Origin: DATNFP01 sp035606335
GTDB lineage: Bacteria > Bacteroidota > Bacteroidia > Chitinophagales > Chitinophagaceae
Length of the DNA: 28,138 nt
Reading direction: 5' to 3'
Assembly: GCA_035606335.1 (NCBI GenBank)
Contig: DATNFP010000056.1
Location: 1-28,138 of the forward strand
In this document: positions 24,444 through 28,138 of the stretch, piece by piece
How the letters are laid out: every line of letters begins with the position of its first letter
Numbering within the stretch: position 1 is the stretch's first letter
Program-made: the position numbers and the translations under genes
The notes under the pieces: generated by a model
Seen by the model: the letters and a program-made list of their open reading frames with translations, nothing else
Database searches by the model: none
Told to the model about the DNA's origin: nothing

Positions 24444-24492
24444 TTGCGCAGCTATTTGACAGCAAAAATAATGCAGTTATTTGGCTGCGCAA
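24444..24492 (-). promoter_or_regulatory. Promoter and candidate operator of the ArsR operon
   Basis: On the minus strand TTG (24490-24492), 19 nt spacer, TATTTTTG (24463-24470) fits the Bacteroidota promoter exactly. TTGCGCAGC and its complement (24444-24452, 24484-24492) form a perfect 9-nt inverted repeat with a 31-nt spacer. The sequences at 24448-24458 and 24473-24483 are direct repeats matching at 10 of 11. One arm covers the -33 element and the other lies between the expected start site and the ATG, a repression-compatible layout. Confidence 0.6.
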
Positions 24493-24540
24493 GGTTTTCT
24501 TCCCAAAATTTATTGTTAAGGAAGCTATTAGTATTAAAGT

Positions 24541-24582
24541 AGAAATTTTTCCAAATAATTAAGAAATTTTTCCGTACCTTTA
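24541..24582 (+). promoter_or_regulatory. Tandem direct repeat and -7-like element before the Xre/RES pair
   Basis: AGAAATTTTTCC occurs exactly twice (24541-24552, 24562-24573), 21 nt apart, which is two helical turns. TACCTTTA (24575-24582) follows at once, one base off TAnnTTTG, 21 nt before the antitoxin ATG. A plausible operator for antitoxin autoregulation. Confidence 0.5.
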
Positions 24583-24603
24583 CGATAACATAAGTTAGTG
24601 TTT

Positions 24604-25041
24604 ATGAGTGTCGCAGCAGAAAGACGAAAAGGCGGGAGTATCCTTTCCAAATATCAGAAATCATTCGACAATTCTATTTCAATACTTTTAAGTTCAAAAA
24701 AGGGGTTGAAGGCGGATGCGGTATTTGATTTTATCTTTCTTTCCGAGCTTTCTTCAGGCCAGGTGGAGCAGGTGCTGAGCAAAACCATGAAAACCTTTAA
24801 TACCTATAAAGAGAAAAAAACAACGCTCGATCCTGTAGTGAGCGAAAAGCTGTTAAAGCTATTTGCCCTTTATAATAAAGGTGCGGCCATATTTGGCTCC
24901 ATACATGAGTTCAACAAATGGATGTCCGAGCCGGCTTTTGGCCTCGGCGACCAGGTGCCTCAACAACTCCTTGATACGATAACAGGCATAGAGCTGGTAG
25001 CAGAGGAATTAAGTAGAATAGAATACGGAGCGCTTGCCTGA
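24604..25041 (+). CDS. Xre/MbcA/ParS-type antitoxin of a RES-Xre module
   Basis: 145 aa from the ATG at 24604; a GTG six nt upstream is also in frame. The N-terminal half (about 1-75) is helical and corresponds to the Xre-like HTH region of this family (ADAVFDFIFLSELSSGQVEQVL). The C-terminal half is the toxin-binding MbcA/ParS/Xre domain: VSEKLLKLFALYNKGAAIFGS, EFNKWMSEPAFGLGDQVPQQLLDTITG, ending VAEELSRIEYGALA. The IEYG terminus is typical and in homologous complexes inserts into the toxin active site. The toxin gene starts 2 nt after the stop. Antitoxins of this family also repress their own promoter, here with a direct repeat just upstream. Confidence 0.92.
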   Translation: MSVAAERRKGGSILSKYQKSFDNSISILLSSKKGLKADAVFDFIFLSELSSGQVEQVLSKTMKTFNTYKEKKTTLDPVVSEKLLKLFALYNKGAAIFGSIHEFNKWMSEPAFGLGDQVPQQLLDTITGIELVAEELSRIEYGALA

Positions 25042-25043
25042 TA

Positions 25044-25493
25044 ATGATAGTCTATAGGATCACACTAGCCAAACATGCCGATAAGCTTATTGCATCCGGC
25101 TATGCTGCGAGGTGGAATTCAAAAGACGTAAAGATCATCTACACCGCCGAAACAAGAGCACTGGCCTGCCTGGAGAATGTAGTACATAGAAACTCGCGTG
25201 GACTGCAGGAAAATTTCCGCATTATATTGATAGAGATACCCCGCAACGTCCATATAGAAATTATAAACAGGGACGATCTTCCAACCGACTGGCGCAAATT
25301 CAGCAAAATGCCTTTTACCCAAAATATTGGCAATGAATGGGTGAAAAGTGCCAAATCGGCTGTACTCAAAATCCCGTCAGTGATCATACCTGAAGAACAT
25401 AATTATCTCATCAATCCGGCTCACTCCGACTTTAAACACATAAAGCATCTCGCGCAGGAGCAATTTGAATTTGATCCCAGGCTTGAAATGTAG
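25044..25493 (+). CDS. RES-domain toxin (NAD+-degrading type)
   Basis: 149 aa. It opens MIVYRITLAKHADKLIASGYAARWNSKDV, with the conserved RW near residues 23-24, then IIYTAETRALACLENVV (Y33, E44) and, near the end, LKIPSVIIPEEHNYLINPAHSDF (S112, N120, N124, H127). These are the blocks from which the RES (Arg-Glu-Ser) family is defined. Characterised relatives break down NAD+ (phosphorolysis or hydrolysis) and are held inactive by the Xre-type antitoxin. All three key residue types are present and the length is normal, so the toxin appears intact. Translationally close to the antitoxin (2 nt gap). No mobile element is visible beside the pair, though such modules often move by transfer. Confidence 0.93.
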   Translation: MIVYRITLAKHADKLIASGYAARWNSKDVKIIYTAETRALACLENVVHRNSRGLQENFRIILIEIPRNVHIEIINRDDLPTDWRKFSKMPFTQNIGNEWVKSAKSAVLKIPSVIIPEEHNYLINPAHSDFKHIKHLAQEQFEFDPRLEM

Positions 25494-25651
25494 TTAATTT
25501 TAAAAGTATCTCCAGATCATATTTTCCCGTTCTGTAAAAAATTCGCCCGTTAATTAAGTTTATTGGGCAATAAGCACAAATAGTTGATAAATTTAGTTTA
25601 ACAATCATTTGTTATCCGCACTGGTATTCTAAACGCTTAAAACTTTACCAA

Positions 25652-26017
25652 ATGAAAAGAATTATTTTACTTTTTTTGCTTTGTATCAGCTTCATCAATG
25701 CAAGAGCTGCAGCCATAGTAAATCTTACTAATCGTACAAACTGTTCAATTACGGCCATTGTATTTACTTACGATCCTGCGTCATGCATTATTCTAGTAAC
25801 AGGCACGCCTTATACAATTGGTGCCGGATTAACAGTTACAATGTACGTACCACCTTCAGCAGCATGGGGGGTAGAAGCATCTTTTACTTCCTGCCCGACA
25901 CCAGCGATATATACCGCTTATACTACTCCATGTTTTTTGGGTAGTGTCCCGATGCCAACCTGTGGATGCAGCGCTACATTAACATGGACGTCGCCATTTG
26001 ATGTGATGGTCATGTAA
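25652..26017 (+). CDS. Third, diverged member of the small secreted cysteine-rich family
   Basis: 121 aa. Signal peptide MKRIILLFLLCISFINARAA; the mature chain opens IVNLTNRTNCSITAIVFTYDPASC, which lines up with NNTxC...YNxSTC of copies 1 and 2. A later TPCFLGSVPMPTCGC corresponds to GPYPC...VYLPTC, and the C-terminal FDVMVM corresponds to DLVIG/SLIIG. Only six cysteines remain in the mature protein, consistent with three disulfides. SSTTELxG and most of the middle are not conserved. The upstream region lacks the duplicated promoter segment. It is 2.9 kb from copy 2, with the ArsR operon and toxin-antitoxin pair between. A perfect 44-nt palindrome terminator follows. Family membership rests on my alignment by eye. 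Confidence 0.65.
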   Translation: MKRIILLFLLCISFINARAAAIVNLTNRTNCSITAIVFTYDPASCIILVTGTPYTIGAGLTVTMYVPPSAAWGVEASFTSCPTPAIYTAYTTPCFLGSVPMPTCGCSATLTWTSPFDVMVM

Positions 26018-26050
26018 CTATCTGCATCTGCAAAAATCATATAATCATAT

Positions 26051-26098
26051 AAACTGCCTTCGTAACAACTGATCAGTTGTTACGAAGGCAGTTTTTTA
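26051..26098 (+). terminator. Rho-independent terminator: perfect 44-nt palindrome
   Basis: 26051-26094 reads the same on both strands (22-bp half-sites, centre GATC) and is followed by TTTT. It lies 33 nt after the third secreted gene. The stem is unusually long and perfect for a terminator. Confidence 0.85.
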
Positions 26099-26165
26099 TT
26101 ATTACCTTGAGTCGCTTAATTGTTATTAATCACGATGGAGAATTCGTATTTTCATAAAAAGTTTT

Positions 26166-26837
26166 ATGGCAGCGAAGATCAGTGTGATTATAACAGGAGC
26201 TACCGGAATGGTAGGCGAGGGAGTGATGCATGAATGTTTGTTGCACCCGGATGTTACTGCTGTCTTGGTTATTAACAGAAGACCCGGAGGAGCGTCACAT
26301 CCTAAGCTGAAAGAGATTATCCATAAAGATTTCTTCGACATAGCTCCCATTGCAAACGAGCTGAAAGGATATGATGCTTGTTTTTTCTGTGTGGGGGTAT
26401 CGTCTGTAGGAATGAAGGAAGCTGAATACACTAAAATAACGCACGACCTTACACTTAGCTTCGCCACAACACTTGTTTCTGTAAATCCTCAAATGGTATT
26501 CGAATATATTTCAGGCTCGGCAACTGATAGTACAGAGAAAGGACGCAGCATGTGGGCGAGGGTAAAGGGCAAAACTGAGAATGATCTGATGAAGTTGCCA
26601 TTTAAGCGGGTATATAATCTCCGTCCCGGATATATGCACCCTACGCCCGGACTGAAAAATGTAAACAAGTACTACAAATACTTTACCTGGCTTTATCCGG
26701 TGCTGCGCAAGCTGATGCCAAAATTTGTTACCACACTAAAAGAGTTAGGATTGGCTATGATCAATGCGTTACTATTCGGTTATGATAAGCAAATACTGGA
26801 AGTACCGGACATTGTAGCGCTGGCAAAAAAGAAATAA
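26166..26837 (+). CDS. Atypical short-chain dehydrogenase / NAD(P)-binding epimerase-like protein
   Basis: 223 aa, cytoplasmic. The Rossmann motif is IITGATGMVGEGVMHECL (TGATGMVG at about 10-17), followed by VLVINRRPGG as second strand and the DACFFCVGVSS segment after the third helix. No clear YxxxK catalytic pair in the usual place (GMKEAEYTKITHD is the nearest), so it is an atypical, possibly non-catalytic or NADP-sensing SDR of the NmrA/YbjT sort. C-terminal helices (FVTTLKELGLAMINALLF) finish it. Its ATG follows an AT-rich leader. It stands alone: the secreted gene upstream is closed by a terminator and MsrA starts 150 nt later. Homologues of this length are frequent and mostly uncharacterised. 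Confidence 0.85.
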   Translation: MAAKISVIITGATGMVGEGVMHECLLHPDVTAVLVINRRPGGASHPKLKEIIHKDFFDIAPIANELKGYDACFFCVGVSSVGMKEAEYTKITHDLTLSFATTLVSVNPQMVFEYISGSATDSTEKGRSMWARVKGKTENDLMKLPFKRVYNLRPGYMHPTPGLKNVNKYYKYFTWLYPVLRKLMPKFVTTLKELGLAMINALLFGYDKQILEVPDIVALAKKK

Positions 26838-26839
26838 GC

Positions 26840-26905
26840 ATGTCTTTATATCAACAGGATGAATTCGCTGTAAAGCAATTTGGCAAGGATTGGGCAGTCA
26901 TATAA
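26840..26905 (+). other. Possible 21-codon mini-ORF or 3' remnant
   Basis: ATG at 26840, two nt after the preceding stop, to TAA at 26903-26905: MSLYQQDEFAVKQFGKDWAVI. The residue mix looks protein-like, but the frame is short and there is no independent sign of translation. It could be a remnant of a former downstream gene. Otherwise 26838-26987 holds nothing recognised. Confidence 0.15.
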
Positions 26906-26987
26906 AATTGTTAAGGATTTTATAAGATAGATGCATTTAGGAACTGGATGATAAGATAAACCGTATGTATAACACAAAACAACAATC

Positions 26988-27683
26988 ATGAAATCTATTC
27001 TGTATTATCTCCCGATAGCATTAATATACAGTCTTAGTTCATGCGCTCAAAGCGTGCCGCATGATAAGATCGAACAAACAACAAAAACTTTGGCAGCAGA
27101 TAAACCGCCTAAAGACCTTTCAAAATATAGTCAGGCTACATTTGCCGCAGGATGTTTCTGGCATGAAGAGACATTGTATGAAACAATAAAAGGAGTAGCA
27201 GACGCTACATCAGGATATGCGGGCGGCCATACAAAAAATCCTACCTACGAGGAAGTAGAAACAGGGAATACCGGGCATGCCGAAACGGTAAATGTTTATT
27301 ACGATAGTTCTCAAATCACCTATCCCCAATTGCTTAGTATCTATTTCGAATCGCAGGAAGATCCCACCCAGGTAAATGGACAAGGACCTGATCTTGGCAC
27401 ACAATACCGTTCTATTGTGTTTTATAGAAACCCGCAGGAGCAAAAAATGGCTGAAGAATATATCGCAGGGCTTAACAAATCAGGAGAATATAGAAAGCCT
27501 GTAGCGGCACAAGTCATGCCATTTACAAAGTTCTGGCGCGCTGAAGATTATCACCAGCACTATATAGATTACAATTCGGATAATCCTTATGTGCAGCATG
27601 TATCCATCCCTGACATTGCGCGTTACCAGGCAAAACATCCGGATATGATAAAACCCGGACATAGCTTTGTAGATAAGCAATAA
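26988..27683 (+). CDS. msrA: Peptide methionine sulfoxide reductase A, lipoprotein form, single catalytic cysteine
   Basis: 231 aa. The N-terminus (MKSILYYLPIALIYSLSSC) is a lipoprotein signal with lipobox LSSC, so Cys19 would be lipidated and the enzyme faces the periplasm. A short linker leads to the MsrA domain: FAAGCFWHEE (catalytic C56), VADATSGYAGGHTKNPTYEEV, GNTGHAETVNVYYD, then QDLGTQYRS-type PDLGTQYRSIVFY and AEDYHQHYIDYN. These residues reduce methionine-S-sulfoxide in proteins. The only other cysteine in the precursor is the lipobox one, so there is no resolving cysteine. It is thus a one-Cys type that would need an outside thiol partner. It stands alone; no MsrB is adjacent. Confidence 0.95.
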   Translation: MKSILYYLPIALIYSLSSCAQSVPHDKIEQTTKTLAADKPPKDLSKYSQATFAAGCFWHEETLYETIKGVADATSGYAGGHTKNPTYEEVETGNTGHAETVNVYYDSSQITYPQLLSIYFESQEDPTQVNGQGPDLGTQYRSIVFYRNPQEQKMAEEYIAGLNKSGEYRKPVAAQVMPFTKFWRAEDYHQHYIDYNSDNPYVQHVSIPDIARYQAKHPDMIKPGHSFVDKQ

Positions 27684-27746
27684 GCAGGGATAAATTTGTT
27701 TCTAAATGAAAAGAATGATAAATTTCCTTAAATAACGTTAATTTAT

Positions 27747-27776
27747 TTTGTTCTTACGTTTTGTAACGTATATTTA
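27747..27776 (+). promoter_or_regulatory. Candidate promoter of the last, partial gene
   Basis: TTTG (27747-27750), 18 nt spacer, TATATTTA (27769-27776), one base off TAnnTTTG. It leaves a 51-nt leader to the ATG at 27828. Several TAACGT/TTACGT hexamers crowd this leader but form no clear long dyad. Confidence 0.4.
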
Positions 27777-27827
27777 CGTTAATAAATTAAATAACCCCCT
27801 CTAAGAATTTTTAAAACTAACCGGCTT

Positions 27828-28138
27828 ATGAAGCACCTTACCATTCTATCCATTGTGTTATTAATGACATTTCAATCTATCGCGCAGACAAGCAGAATGA
27901 TTGCATCCCCTAACAAAAAATTTGAGAAGTACCGGCAGTTTACAATGAATCTATTAAAGCAGCAAAGCATACCAGCGGCAAAAACTACAACAAAAACAGA
28001 ACGGCTGGTAGGTGGCAGCTATAGTGCGTCAATATTCTGGTTCACAAATACATATGACAGCGTCTTGTATAGATATAGTAGCAAAAGCAGAGGGTCTCAA
28101 TTTGATTTGAATAACCTGGCATATACATTTCCACAAAC
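27828..28138 (+). CDS. Secreted protein, 5' part only, unknown
   Basis: The frame runs from the ATG at 27828 to the right edge (103 codons plus two bases) without a stop. A clear signal peptide, MKHLTILSIVLLMTFQSIAQ, is cleaved after IAQ, a very common Bacteroidota ending. The mature part begins TSRMIASPNKKFEKYRQF, then LVGGSYSASIFWFTNTYDSVLYRYSSKSR. The lysine-rich entry followed by a tyrosine- and serine-rich beta segment resembles the start of T9SS-exported proteins from this group, but the C-terminus that would carry the sorting domain is outside the window. No enzyme family can be named. Confidence 0.7.
   Translation, partial: MKHLTILSIVLLMTFQSIAQTSRMIASPNKKFEKYRQFTMNLLKQQSIPAAKTTTKTERLVGGSYSASIFWFTNTYDSVLYRYSSKSRGSQFDLNNLAYTFPQ

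Noticed and set aside
1..28138. tRNA, rRNA, riboswitch or known small RNA genes
   Set aside because: No cloverleaf with CCA-type end, rRNA core motif or recognised riboswitch core was found by eye; a covariance-model scan was not possible here.

Overview
The window (28.1 kb, AT-rich) comes from a Bacteroidota bacterium, most likely of the Chitinophagaceae type. The evidence is two large secreted proteins ending in the gliding-motility/type IX secretion type B sorting domain, promoter-like elements of the Bacteroidota form (TTG or TTTG, about 17-19 nt, then TAnnTTTG), start sites without strong Shine-Dalgarno sequences, and NarL-type two-component genes with a TPR sensor. This assignment is inferred from gene content; there is no rRNA or tRNA gene here to confirm it.

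Layout. Positions 1-3335 hold unlinked single genes: the 5' part of a DHFR/RibD-like reductase (minus), an AHSA1/SRPBCC protein, a secreted esterase, a six-TM protein ending in a histidine-kinase dimerisation domain with no ATPase, and a small membrane protein. Positions 3459-5776 (minus) are an MBOAT O-acyltransferase plus SGNH-type partner, a classic surface-glycan acetylation pair. Positions 5955-10838 (minus) are two paralogous T9SS type B secreted proteins. They diverge from a TPR sensor kinase and NarL response regulator (10995-13663), which are followed by a small acidic protein with an internal repeat. Positions 14071-18996 (minus) hold a short MutS-like ATPase, a GT39-type membrane glycosyltransferase and an ABC exporter half-transporter. 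FeoB follows at 19284-21404 (minus).

The most distinctive region is 21.5-26.1 kb. It has two tandem paralogues of a small secreted protein with ten cysteines. Each copy has its own duplicated promoter flanked by two dyads and its own strong terminator. A third, diverged copy lies at 25.65 kb. Between them are a broken small ORF with an in-frame TAG, a minus-strand ArsR-VOC-SRPBCC operon with a dyad over its promoter, and an Xre/RES toxin-antitoxin pair preceded by a tandem 12-nt repeat. The window ends with an atypical SDR-type protein, a lipoprotein MsrA lacking a resolving cysteine, and the 5' end of a secreted protein.

No CRISPR array, insertion sequence, phage gene, tRNA or rRNA was seen. 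The best candidate for something undescribed is the cysteine-rich secreted family with its duplicated control region. The other genes belong to recognisable families or are small unknowns.
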